Of a stretch of 64,000 nt of DNA, positions 1 through 12,100 are shown in pieces; position 1 is the stretch's first letter, and each line of letters opens with the position of its first letter. The position numbers and the translations under genes were made by a program. The DNA is from Albugo candida (lineage: Eukaryota > Oomycota > Peronosporomycetes > Albuginales > Albuginaceae), in assembly GCA_905220665.1 (NCBI GenBank), contig CAJNAR010000165.1, forward strand, positions 416,940-480,939, in the 5' to 3' direction. The notes beneath the pieces were generated by a model. It worked only from the letters and a program-made list of their open reading frames with translations, was not told the origin of the DNA and searched no databases.

Positions 1-341
1 CGTAGGTATTTGGGTCCGATTCATGTGCGGTGTTCACAACTACAAAAAAATACCGCATCTTCTGCAGACCTCTCTTGGGAACTCCACTTTTTTCTCCGTG
101 TGCTGAGCACGTGACCGGCGTTTCTCAATTCCAATTCTATTGCTAATTTTTCCTCGCACGCGCCTTGGTTTATATAGCCACTCCTTGATCCTATACAAAA
201 CTTTCTTAAATTGATCATTCTTATCAACGTTCAAAGTCTCGAACTTCGTGACTCGATGTAATTAGTACAACTCGGTTCTTCGACAGCTACACGGAGTATC
301 CCTCTGTGTATTATTCAATTCCCACATTAAAACCGGAAATC
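1..341. other. no gene seen; flank of LINE A copy 1
   Basis: I see no coding sequence, RNA gene or repeat with a recognisable signature here. The stretch lies beyond the 3' tail repeats of the neighbouring minus-strand LINE and is probably the older DNA into which that element inserted. Confidence 0.4.
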
Positions 342-421
342 ACGTTGCATTATGATTACGTTGCATTATGATAACGTTGCATTATGATTACGTTGCATCA
401 TGATTACGTTGCATTATGATA
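342..421. repeat. five tandem copies of a 16-bp unit (LINE 3' tail)
   Basis: The unit ACGTTGCATTATGATT repeats five times without a gap (starts at 342, 358, 374, 390, 406) with only single-base differences, then stops at ACGTTGATT. It lies immediately beyond the 3' end of the minus-strand LINE A copy 1. Tandem short repeats are a common kind of LINE 3' tail, so I infer that this is the tail of that element rather than an independent microsatellite. Confidence 0.8.
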
Positions 422-479
422 ACGTTGATTTCCAAATTGCCAGCTAGGTTAAATGAAAAAAAGTCAAAAAAAAATCAAA

Positions 480-3400
480 ACTAGCATTTGGACGAGCGGC
501 CAAGTTAAGTGTGTCAGTCTGGTTGCACTATATCGACGGGCTCTCCATGCGACCGCTGGTGAGAGTGGAAAGCGGTAAAACCTTGAAAAAGAATAAAGAG
601 CCCTAGAGAGATGGGTGCCGAATTGGGCTGTTGGAGATTGTGGAAGGGTTGAGGAGGCAAATACCATGACATTGTGGCGGAAGGTAGCTTTGACCTGGTG
701 TAGAACAAACGTAGGGCTGGTGGGAGAAATGGGATAACGACGATGATTCAGTTGAAGCCATAGTGCTCGAATTGTAAAGCCCGTCAGACAGTGTAGGAGA
801 GGGAATATGATGTGATGTTCAACATGGTCTGATACTGTGGTCGCAGGTTGATATCTTCTTAGAAGAGAAGACAGTTCCGATCGAAAGGTGCAGAATAAAT
901 ACAGCTAAAAGGGTGTAGTTGAAGTAATCACACCATACGGGCCAGATTGCAATCCCAGCAGAGATGGAACGGAGTATTGTACACTATATAGCCATAAATG
1001 CATTCAGTGGATAGTTGAATAGTCGTACGCCATTGAACCGTTTATCTGCAGCCGAGACCATTATATTGAAGACGAAAGATCAGATCGGAGTAAACAGGAA
1101 GAAGTAAGCTGTTGAGCTTTCGCTGTAGATGCCTGAAAGTAGGGGATAAATCCAGCGGAAGATATTGAGTCGGCATTTTAAGGCAAGAAAATGGATGTTG
1201 CGGTAGAAGGTGTGGTCGAAACAACGTGAGAATTGGTTGGTGGTAAGTTAGTAGAGGGAAGTTCAGCCAAAGTCCAAGCATTAAAGCTCTTAAAAGATGC
1301 ACCAATGGTAGAGGTCGAAATTCCCGACGGAAGGAATCAGAGCGAGGAGATGTTGGAGCTCATGTGAAGGGTAGTGACCACTCTATTCACGTAATTGGTT
1401 CTCTAACGGTAGTAGAAATCATTGATACTGGTTTAAGACCGTGAATGGCCACCATAAGGAAGTGGAAGAGGAGGTAAGTGGCGTGGGAGCGGAGCGAGTG
1501 GTTTGTAGTAACCATTTTCATAAGCGGAAACTTGGACGGACGAAACGAGAGGAGACCGTTAAGTCAAATAGGTTGAAAAAAGCTGATTTGTAGTCAACGA
1601 CAGGTCCGAGACAGTGAAGGGAGAAAGAGACGAGACCAGCGACAAAGATGATCGAGCCGTGCAGCGGGATAGCAACGCCAGCGGAGAGATTTGGGAGCTC
1701 GGGTCCGGGAGCTGTTAAGTACAATATGTCTGAGCCCAACCCGGCTTTGTCGAGATCACTGGTAAAGAGTTATAGGTAGGAACCGAATCAGTGAGGAGTG
1801 AATCTGGCCGATTGACGAATTGACGAGGTGCTTGAAGGAGTAGATAGGGGTGAATGCTGCGCAAAGAATCAGTAACAAACGGAAGGTCAAAATCGCCGAA
1901 ATCAGGAGAAACGGAATTCCATGCAGCGTGGATTTAAACTGGAGTCAATAATGTAGGAACTGTGGCGGTGGTATTGCTATCGAGAAAATGGTAAATAATT
2001 GATCGTAAACATTTCAGTTGGTTATCAGAGTAGTAGATGATGGATTAAACATGCCGCAGTAAAGGAAGCAAGACACGCGGGGAATAAGGACCAGACCACG
2101 AAAAGTATGAGCCCTCCGCGCCAGTAAAGGAAGCGTTGATGGGTCTGTGTCAGCAGCTGATCGAATTGACTGGAGGAGACGGGTTTAACCGATATAGAAA
2201 CCGAGGAGTTTTATAAGCGCTGCATCCTCCAAGACTCGGAGACCCAAAAACGCAAGCTGTGGTTCAAGCTCTTTGAGCAACGGAGGTCATAAGCAGAACG
2301 TTAGGACGTGTCCCATGCAGATTGGGTCCTGAGCGAGATCTGTCTAAATACCAGTAACGCCGTCGACAAACGCCAACGTAACATTTGGCGACGGATATGT
2401 GGGTATCACGATGCCCGCAGTAGGGAGGTGTAGCCGAATATGGCATAGAAGTGGCTCTATAAATACGACAAAGTGCCCAGGAGATAGAGGGTCGCCTTGT
2501 CCGATTCCCGCGTCGATAAAAAATGAGGGTGAGCAGTTGGCTAGGATCTGGGAGAGGTTGTTTTTGTAGAAGATACGAGTCTAATGACAGAAGAGTGGCC
2601 GAATCCAAAGAGAGCTAGTGTGGTAAGAAAGGAAGGTTGATGCACGTTGTCAAAAGCTTTTGCAAAATTCGGGGGTCTAGCGCCGGCATTGAGAAGCGAT
2701 GACTGTTGACGACAATAATGTAGAGACGGCAATATGCATAACGGATACTCTCACCAGGAACAAAACCATATTGGTCAGGGTGGAGTAGGCCAGGTATAAC
2801 TTGGTTGAGGCGGTAAGCGAGAATTTCCGGGCCAAATGCGGCATTTTGGTAGATGAGTGTAAGCGGGCGATATTTCCAGGGTGATATCTCAGACACGTCC
2901 TTGGAAAGAAGTTCCATTTAGCTTGGGAGCTGAAAGCCGGTCATGCATCTCTTCCGTTATTGACTAGACTAGCTAACGGAGAACTTTTGCGCCCGTGTGT
3001 GGAAAGAGCAGCTAATCTTCGGCTGGAAGGCGATCTAGACCAGCCGCTTTACCGCGAGCGCTTGAAATAATAGCATCTTGGAAGTCAAGGGACGTGACAG
3101 GGGCATCTTGAAATCAGTATGGTGGGTTAAAGGCGGTTACTGGAGGCAGACGAGAGTGAAGTATTGTTCGTTTTGGATTATCGCGATGTTCCGACTGGAA
3201 AATCACGATGTAATGAGCAGAAGCTTTGACCTCAAAACAGGCGATAAGCGTATGCAATAGAAGATTGATTCTGGGTAAGCGTTCCGTCCAGAGTGTCACA
3301 GCTGTAATGGCAAACGGAATGGAAGGGGAGGAGTTGGCGCAAGGAAGAAAAGCTTAGCGCAAGTGTCGGTTTGTTGCAGATCGATTTTGGACCGAGCGCT

Positions 3401-4465
3401 TCTACGTTGCTCGGCCAGTGTTTGTTCAAAAAGCTTCTAATTCTATGCGTGCGTGGTGTAAGGAATATAAGGCATATTTCGAAATAAGTGATGAAAAGAG
3501 GTTGTTTTCCAGTAATAGAACTGTCGCACGAAACTGACCATGATAGCGCATGTGAGCACAGCGTTTTTCTGTGAAGGTTTTGGGGAAGATACATGAAGGG
3601 CCCGCCTTTTGTGCTCATCCTAAAAGCTGCCAGGATTCACGAAGCGGCTAATAGAGTTGACCAAACGGTCCAAAGCAGAGTTTGAATGTTGCTAAACTTC
3701 ATAGCATTGTAGATGCCACAAAAGTTAGAGCCAAGGCTTGCGAATGTGGGGTCGATATTTGCAGGAAGAGATCGTAAATATGACAGTAAGATGATCGGTA
3801 TGATAAAACCGGGTAGACAAACACATTAGTGGATGGCTTGAAGTTAATCATTGGAAATGTTGAAACTGGAAAGGCAGTAATAGAGACGTTGGCGCAGTAT
3901 GGGACCGGTGACTCCAAAGATTTCCGGATGGGTTAAGCGCGCTAAGCGTTGAGAAGATGCAAGCATGACGTCCACTGAAGTAATTATTCACGTCTTGGGA
4001 GATGACGAAGGTCTGTAATATCCGCTTGGTACAAACCGGATCAAATGGTTGGTCGAAGGCATCAATAATAGTGTGTTGGGCATCCACCGGGAACTGTGTT
4101 TGAGGGGCCGCAAAGAAAGAAGGACGGTGTAGGTTCTGCACCGGCGCATAGAACGATTGGATAACTGACGAGGATAAAGGAGGAGGTTTCCGAAATGAGC
4201 TAACAGTTGTGATAGGAAGGAGTCGAGGCAAATTCTGTCGTTCTGACCACGACTAGACTAAATGGGGAATCCCCTGGAAAGATAATACCAGCTCCATGAT
4301 GTCCAGTAAAGTTCGAAAAGGAGGAAATAGTAGTCACATGAATGGAGACGATCCGTCGACGAGAACTTTAATTTTTGAATGAAGAGTACTTGGTAAGGAT
4401 GGCGTAAGGATGTAAATAGGTATGGGTTGACACGATTAAGGTCGTCGATGTTAACGAAAAGATCA
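480..4465 (-). pseudogene. LINE A1 ORF2: endonuclease-reverse transcriptase, broken
   Basis: The ORF2 protein would nick target DNA and copy the element's RNA into it (target-primed reverse transcription). Seen on the minus strand: an endonuclease/exonuclease/phosphatase-type domain from about 4460 to 3560, with FTGHHGAGIIF (about 4310-4270), YAPV, and the metal-binding GDFN motif degraded to DAFD. The reverse transcriptase core lies at about 2920-2340, including PWKYRPLTLIYQNAAFGPEI and HPDQYGFVPGES. The catalytic box that reads FADD in copy 2 reads FVDG here (2359-2370), so both the Ala and the second Asp are changed. The C-terminal region (about 1300-480) is barely recognisable. Many stops and frameshifts are present. 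Confidence 0.75.
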
Positions 4466-4514
4466 TCAATACGTCATTGAGTCGACTCAGGAATAAATGA
4501 GCACATCGGACGTT

Positions 4515-6532
4515 TCATCGCCCAAGTTGGTAGAGCCAAGATGTTGAATGATGTCTTTCATAGAGTCGAGGGTGCAGTCGTGCATCTACAACCCCGAGCC
4601 AAAACGGGATCAAGCAAAACCGATGAGGGAGGAGCCATCTGAGAGCAACGGGACCATTATATGGGATAAGTAGGTGGCCCAGGCATGAATCAAATTTGTG
4701 ATGTTGAGTGGCTCGAAGATGCTGTAGCGAGAAGGCAAAGGTCCTAATAAGCCAGAAACAAGACGATCGTTTGTATATCGGGTTGAACGGGGCCAAACTC
4801 TCCTGAATCTCGTGAATGGACATGGCATTGCTAAATGAAGAGATAGCCCAAGTCAGGGAAGCGAAGACCGCGTCATAGAAGCGGCATAGTGCATGGTCCG
4901 TGCCCCAAGAATGGAGTCGGGGAGGTGTACCCGCATTCATTGGTCGATATAAGAGTCAACGTCATTTAAGGGAGAAGCTCTACTCATACCTTCACTTTTA
5001 TGAGTTTTTTTTGTCACGTATGCTTGTGGCGAAGGCTGGGTCTTCGTCAACAATCGAAGTGAATCCCTGGCTGGTGAGCTCTTTGTCTTCCTGCATTTCT
5101 AGTTCTAAATCTGAGACTTATACAAATGGGTCGCAGTTGTCGGTCCATAGCGATTAGTTATAATTTGGAGTACTATCAAATATGTATACGTGCGTCACCT
5201 TCTATGATGGAGTGATGTCCCCGGGAGGGACTTGGCGATACAAGGAAGTCATGTTGGCAAATGCGAGGTATTTGGCTTGACGTATCCGTTTGAAGAGAGT
5301 AGCGTCACTAGAGGGGTTGAGAAAAATGAGAAGGTTTTCTATTTGCTCGGTCTTAGATTGGGAATCAGACGCATCAGCGGTATTCAGTAAGCGTCACTGA
5401 GATGCGCATGGGTGGTATCTTGGTCGTGATTCATACTGATGTCCGAAGATGAGGAAGGGAGATGATCAACTGGTGGAGATGCGTACGTTATTCTGTATGT
5501 CCGGGAAATGGGATCAGTAGAGAACGGTGCCGCTGTTTTGATAAATAAAGGTGGTGGGGCTTGGTTGTACCGCTGTATGCGACGAGTAACAGTTCCACTC
5601 TGGATGGCCAGAGTCGCCCAGAGCAAAATTTGTTTTGTGAAACTGGAATGTAACCATTCATGACGGAAGGAGGGACGGGATAGAGTTCCAAGTCGACCGT
5701 GCACTTTTGCGTCGCGATACCATTGACTTGAATGTCTGCAGACCGAGCTACGCGGTGAGCAACGAGATGCAAAGCATTTGTAGAGGAGTGCTTAGTCGAT
5801 ATTATGGGAAAGCCGGGTGAGATCGACCTAATAACATGATACACAGGAGGAAAGCCACACGATCTTTACCGTGTGTACGAAGAGCTTAAGTTTCATGGGT
5901 GATAAAGGGAATCTACGCCGCTGGAAGTTCAAAAAAAGTTAATCCCCAGAACAGGAATGACTTTGAACTCTCTGAGGACCCTGTTGGTCGGAGTCCCTTG
6001 TCATGACAAGGATTGAACGTCGTCGCCCAAATCTGGTATAATCGCATGCAATTTGTGGATTCTTGAGATGGAGCCGCGGAAAGCCATATACGAAAGAATT
6101 CGTCGTTCGGAGTGAAAGCGTGTCGGAGCGCAATGTGAATATGTTCAGAGTCATCACCCGTTGGACGCGCAATGAGAAATGTGTGTTTACTTTTTTTAGG
6201 AATTAGTCATCCTGAAGAAGACGCACGAAACTAGGCGTGCGGGGTTTAAATGTATGGAGTTTGTGCTTTCGATGGTCGGATATAACGTAACAAAGACGAT
6301 ATGTTGAGGAACCTAGGAGATTTTCTATGAGAGGGTAACTCGTCGAACCAGTTGTCGACAAAAGCTTGAGAGACGGAGAGCTGCTAGCCTGTGTGAAGTC
6401 TGGGTCGACCATAGTCGAAGGACAAATGTTTTGGCAAAAGTACTCGTGTGAGCTACGAATGGTCAGGTCGAGAAGTAGATAAATACACTGACTAAAACTT
6501 CCGAATGAAACCTTTTGTCGCCTAGAACGCAA
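4515..6532 (-). pseudogene. LINE A1 ORF1-like region, broken
   Basis: Several adjacent minus-strand frames of 70-140 codons, rich in Ser, Pro, His and Thr, lie directly upstream of the endonuclease domain where the ORF1 (RNA-binding or Gag-like) protein of a LINE would be. A segment near 4740-4760 resembles the corresponding segment of copy 2 (around 21480). No zinc knuckle or RRM can be read. The assignment rests on position and on this weak similarity, and part of the 5' end could belong to a different old insertion. Confidence 0.4.
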
Positions 6533-6540
6533 TATCCGGG

Positions 6541-8355
6541 ACTATAGAAACGTTAGCCTACGCATAAGAACTGGCGGGACAAGCGAGATTGCTCAAAATT
6601 TGAGCACAGACGTCAAAGTATAGAGTTTTCTATGTGGTGTCCTTGCTTTTCCGAGGAGTGAGGATAGAGGTTTCAAAAGTAATAGACGGGAAGTCGTGCC
6701 CGAAAACGAGACCACCGAGAAGATAACCTACAAGGCAGGAGTCAACAAGCAAGATGCCATAGTGGGGGCAGTAAATTGCCGAGTTAAGGGGCAATCTAGA
6801 GGAAGTTGGGCGGAAAAATCGGAACGTAATTAAAGACGGTGAAGATAAAAAATAAGGGGAGAAAAGAAGTCGATAGCTTTCTCGACGTCGAAATGCGAAG
6901 AAGGTAGAGGATTCAAAAATTACTCAAAATGAATGCGAATTGGCCCCTCTCAGCAAAGATGTCTTTTTCGGGTCTTGGAAGATTCTACACGGAAAGCCAA
7001 GGATCCCAATCTCGCCAAGAGTAAGTGATTTCTTTGTCAGAAATTGTATAACGTACGAATTTTTCAGTGTTATCAATGTTGGTGAGCGATCAAGCACGTA
7101 ATCCGCATACTATGTAAATAGCCGCAGTAGGTCAACAGGAATTCACCGGAGAATATAAGGCATTTGACCATGTCATATTAATGCAATGCATTTCTTCACC
7201 TTTACAGTACTCGTTTTATTTCTTGCCTCGGTTCGCTGCCGATAAACACCTTGATTTTATCAGAACAAATTAGTATATTTATATATCCATACTGTCTAAC
7301 CTAATCGGCGCTTAAACTTCGGTTCCGCTATAGAATCAGATTTTTTGAAATACAAAAGGAAATGGTCGGATTGTTTTGCTGCCAAATCCTTCGTAGTGGC
7401 GACAGATAACTTCACGTGACTATTTTTGAAATCCACGGAATTCAGCATGTATCGGTTGCGAAGACGATCTCTGGTAGTCTTTGAGCCTTTGAATCACATC
7501 AACAATTCCATCGATCGCTGAGTGCTCACCCGAGTCTTTGTTCGAGGGACGGTTCCTTGACTTCTTTCCTTGATCAGGTGGTCTCGTAACTACGATGTCC
7601 AAGTCTTCGATTGGAATCAATTATAGAATACTTTTAATCCACTCAATGTGTTGTTATCGATAGCCTCCATAATTGAATCATGCGATCGGAAACGACTGTT
7701 AGGGATGTTCACGTGAATTGTGAGTACAGTTCTTCTCAACTTAACATAGGAAATAACGTTCTTGGCAACACTGCTCGTCAAAAACCTCTGCAAACCACAA
7801 CTCGTAAGTGTGTATCACCTCATGTATAGAACCCCATATGAAAGTAGACTGTACTTTATACTTCTAGCGTGTTATACGTTGGTGATCGTAACACTGCGTC
7901 GTCGTTCCATAGCTTTAGGTACAGCGAGAGTCTTTTTAATCGACTGAACACATGTTACTACACTATATTCACAGCCGTCAAGTCGATTTTCACTCCTAAA
8001 AAGATGTCTGCTTCTTTTGCCTTCCGCTGTTCATAATCCTAATGATATCATATCCAACTTGCAGGTCGGGTATACAAAACGTGGAATGTGATTGTTTGAT
8101 TCATGAGACTCTCTAATGCAGAAATTTTTTATGACATGACGCGACTTACGACACAGAAAGGATCACCTGCGTTCTTCGAAACATCGAACTTACAGTTTTT
8201 CGAAAGCCTTATTCCCAAGACGCTTTTCAGTACTCACTGCCCAACCTTGCGCATTGCAGCACTCCTGAACGTTTTCTCTACTTACAAATGCGATTCTTTG
8301 GAATCCTGATCTCCTATGATTGCGCGAAAATTTGCGATATCTTCAGTCTGCTGGA
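6541..8355. other. no recognisable gene
   Basis: Both strands are interrupted frequently. The longest frames (for example 66 codons at 7420-7620 minus and 61 codons at 7762-7947 plus) show no family motif. I see no tandem repeat, tRNA or transposon terminus that I could defend. Confidence 0.5.
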
Positions 8356-8358
8356 AGT

Positions 8359-9120
8359 TATCTATCTTATATGATAGACTTTGGCAATCAGAGCAATCTT
8401 CGTCTCTTGTGTTGCGTACATGACAATGTTGTTGATCCCCAAATAGTCAGAAGCGCCACTAGAATACCACACTTTGAAAGGTATTGGAAGCGTAAAAAGA
8501 TTCATTCCTTGCATTGGCGTAATATTTATTTGAAACTCCTGAAGCATAATCTCGATAGCATACTGATGCGTAGCATTCTGGTTACACCAGACGTGGGTTT
8601 GACTATCGAAATTCGTTTCAGCCATACCGTCAAGCTTATTTCTAAATCGTCAAAGCTCACATCTGCAGACAAATAGAAATCACGATCAGACAACATAGAA
8701 TATTTTGGTAATCCACACGTCAAAGAAGGACGTGTCCTAAGCCCTGGTGTAATTCCTTCCTTTCGAAAGCGTAAAGTTTCAGCTCTTTCGGTCTTGCACC
8801 TGGGTAACCGGAAGCTCCTCTGACACCCTTGTTACCTTCTATTTGATCCATAAGCGGGACTCCACTAGTTTTAGGAGCACGACATGGCTGCACAGACGCT
8901 TTTGTTCCCCATAGTCATGTTAGTGTCTGGCAAAATACAGTTCCAATGCAGCATCAGAATTTTGCTTTCTGTTCGCCCTCTTTTTGGCGCTCCAGTCAGC
9001 AAACCAATATGCAAAAGCGTTTTTCTTCCCAAAGGAGATTCAAACATGCTTAGGCTTATTTCAGTTACCATCGGAAAGTCCTTGGACACCCCTTCTGATT
9101 CTCCCTCTTTTGGCATCTGT
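8359..9120 (-). pseudogene. possible minus-strand gene relic, unassigned
   Basis: Three minus-strand frames follow one another: 9116-8871, 8723-8526 and 8625-8362. The last two overlap out of frame, as a frameshifted gene would. The peptides have alternating hydrophobic and polar residues (for example RDFYLSADVSFDDLEISL and YLGINNIVMYATQ), which suggests beta-strands, but I recognise no domain. The plus strand of 8884-9325 is also open, so the coding strand is not certain. Confidence 0.22.
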
Positions 9121-12100
9121 CTTGTACCACTCCGTCTTTAAACTCTCCCGCCGTACAGCCGATCTCCCAGGATCTCATAAGATCCATCTTTTGCTTGCTT
9201 TCTCCTTGCTCATTCCTTTTTATCCTTGCTTCTGTTTGGGAATTCTTCATTCTCACCGGCCCTTTCCCCGCCAGGAATGTCCACGGTTAACGACCCAGTT
9301 CTTGTTAGAAGAGATCGTTTCCTGACAGTTCGTCAAGGGTTTGCGCGTCAACTGCAAGACCCGTCACAGGTAAAGTCTGACCTCACCTGAACGGCTGTCA
9401 TGGTGACAACGTGACAGATGGGACAAAGTGAGACCGTCACCACGTGGTACCAGACGGACGTCATGTGAAACGTAACATAGTCAAGTTTGTAATGCCGTTG
9501 CACATGCATATTTTGGTATCAACATACAAGGTTGATGCTAAATATATTTTACTTTTACTTCTAACTCTATTGCAACAAGTGCAATTCAAATACGTTCAAC
9601 AATTTTTTCTTCATCGACGTATTCGTGAACGAAGTGTTCCATTGTCCGGTCACCTGTCAAATTACCAGCAACGCTGCAAATTACTCATATGGAGCGCAAA
9701 ACACAAACACTAATGACGAAGCAAGAAAGGTTCGGTATATTATTTTTGTGTTTGTAGCCTGCCGCTTTACCCTAGTACGACTTGCTGTAATCTACGCATC
9801 AATACGCAATACAATCGACGCTTGTAGAACCGAGTCCCCAACGTGCTACTTATGACGCGATCGAATGTAAGATCTACTGAGCGACGAAGAGGTTTTGAAA
9901 AAAGGATATGTAACTAATATTGTCGTATGTGCTTGCATACATTTTCTCTATAAAATATTTAACCAAATATATATCGTACCACTAATTAAAGCAATGAATC
10001 AAGCCGAAAAAAATTCAAGGAGTAGTATTTTTCGAGTCCGCACGACAAAATAATGCTCTTGTGGAAGACTGATGAGGCTACACTCAATGTAGAAGAAGAC
10101 ATCTCGATAGATTATGTTTACCGTTCGAATCCTTCCATTATCAAACCAAGATAATGACTAATCAATGACAGCCTATTTCGCCCTCCAAATACCCTTATCA
10201 ATTGATGTCTATCACCGAAAGTGTATGCTTTAATGTTCAAAATGATCTGGCAACACTATACTACTTGTGCGTAGGACTTGAAACGAGAATAAATATCTTT
10301 TACATGTTGTTGCCAGACACAAGAGTACTCACCTTTTACTTCTTCCCTTTATTGCAGGCCATTCAACAGGCTCTAAGCACCTCATTCTCTTCAACACAAA
10401 GCAGTTGATACCACGTACATTGTAAAGGAATGAAATGCAGCTTGGTAATAAATTTTCTAGTACTCGTATGGGAAATAATCAAGGAGCAAAATAAGTAAAG
10501 CTTAACAACGAGAGCGATCATGCTAACGAGAACAAACCGATACTTGTATACTATCATTGGGCAAGTCAACGTTCTAGCTCCTATCCGAACATGAGTATGA
10601 ATTCAATATCTAGATCAAGCGAGTGTACATTAAAAGCGCTAGTGATCAAAATTCAGGACCATCAAAGAATAAATCGTGGCAAATAAATGTCTTAAGGCTG
10701 ATGATCCAGACTTGCGGCTTTCAAGAAAAACGGAACTAGAGCTAGTCTCTGGACAGATCGCGAGAGAATATCGTCCATTACAATCGAAGATGAACGTAAG
10801 GATTCCCAACCGTTATAAGCAAAGATTTGCCATATCAACCATCGTTTTTTTTTGGGAGAATTTGAGCTTTGTAAGAGTGATGGTAATGCTTTGCTTCTAG
10901 CAAGAAACGTTTCATCAATTTTATAGCGGTTATCATTTAGTCTCTGGGATGCTGTTGCTTTAGTGGATGTGGTGTCCAAGGTAATTTTTTGAGTCATGCG
11001 AAATGTTGGTGCTACATTTTGTGTTTGTTAGAGCAGTTCCCGTCCCTTGGCACTCTACAATTTGTTTTGTGAAGCAGTCCCGCACCCTTCACTATATGCG
11101 ACGCTCGGTGATACTCAGGTCTCCTTACCAGACAGCACCGTGTGTGATTGATTTTTGAATGATTTCAGATACGAAACAATCTATGTAGCCTTTAACGGGA
11201 TGCAGATATCACAAAGCGCATGTGAAAGACTCATAAAAGTGAATGGGTTATGATGCTTTGGTTTTGAGCATTCCTGTGCCAGAAGCATATCTTTTCGGGG
11301 AGCTCCGCAGTGGAAGTTCAGATCGTCACTTAGCTGCGAAGTATTCTGTAGCTAGATCCTGGTAGAATAAATATTTTCATTTAAAAGAAGCTGCCGGACA
11401 AGCGCTGCAGAAAGGCTACTGGAGCTCAGACAAGTTCTGCTTCCTCCTTTTCCGAAAATCGTTTGTATTCCAACCCGGCCTGTTCGCATTTATTCAAGCT
11501 TTGTATGTAACGCCTTGAATCGAAGAAACGAAACTGCTATACGTGTAGTTGAGCTACACTATTAATGAATTTCGCACCCATGCAAGAGAAGCTGGAAGCA
11601 GGTAAGTATACCAACTTTGAGCTATTCATACAAGAGATCAACCAAATGCTTTGAAATGCATTTTTGTACATCTTTCATGACCTCATTTGATGTATTGTTG
11701 TCTAGTCAAATGGAATCTTGGGTGACAGCGTGGGATACATTTTACGGTGAGTTCGAATGCCACAAGTATTTTTCGGAATAAATCTCGAGCTAATTAGTAG
11801 AAACTTAGTGGGACATGGTACTGTAAACAAAGAAATGCAATGTTCTTGTATTTCTTTTACTGTTTACGGCAACATGTGGGGTAATGAAACTTTGTGAATC
11901 CATAATGTTTAGTCATCTCCAATAATTTCAGGCCGGTTGATTCTTCGATTAATAAGGAGGATAATTGGGACCAGGCAAAACCAGACCTACGCGACGCATC
12001 GGACCTGGTGACGGATTTGCCGTAGCCTGATTACTGTAAGCTGTATTTGTTTTCTCACTTGTATAGTCACTGTAACAGAAGCAGATGTGAATCCCGATGG

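Larger units (their letters stand above)
430..6540 (-). mobile_element. LINE (non-LTR retrotransposon), family A copy 1, decayed
   Basis: A minus-strand LINE with the order ORF1-like region, AP-type endonuclease, reverse transcriptase, C-terminal domain, 3' tail. The same order and the same peptides occur in the copy at 17.07-22.0 kb; for example the endonuclease motif FTGHHGAGIIF here corresponds to FTGHNGVGIIF there. The 3' end shares a CTAGCTRGCAA-type sequence with the second copy and is followed by the 16-bp tail repeats. Every domain is broken by several frameshifts and stops, so the copy is dead. The 5' boundary near 6540 is set by the last coding-looking frame and is uncertain. Confidence 0.8.

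Noticed and set aside
342..421. CRISPR-like array
   Set aside because: The repeats are directly adjacent 16-mers without spacers in a eukaryotic chromosome; this is a tandem tail repeat.
9340..9480. GTCAC/GTGAC-rich segment as a possible regulatory cluster or LTR
   Set aside because: The words are not regularly spaced or paired, and no gene or element lies nearby.
10676..10997. Overlapping plus and minus frames of 74 and 101 codons as genes
   Set aside because: No motif, no neighbouring coding signal, and both strands are equally open.
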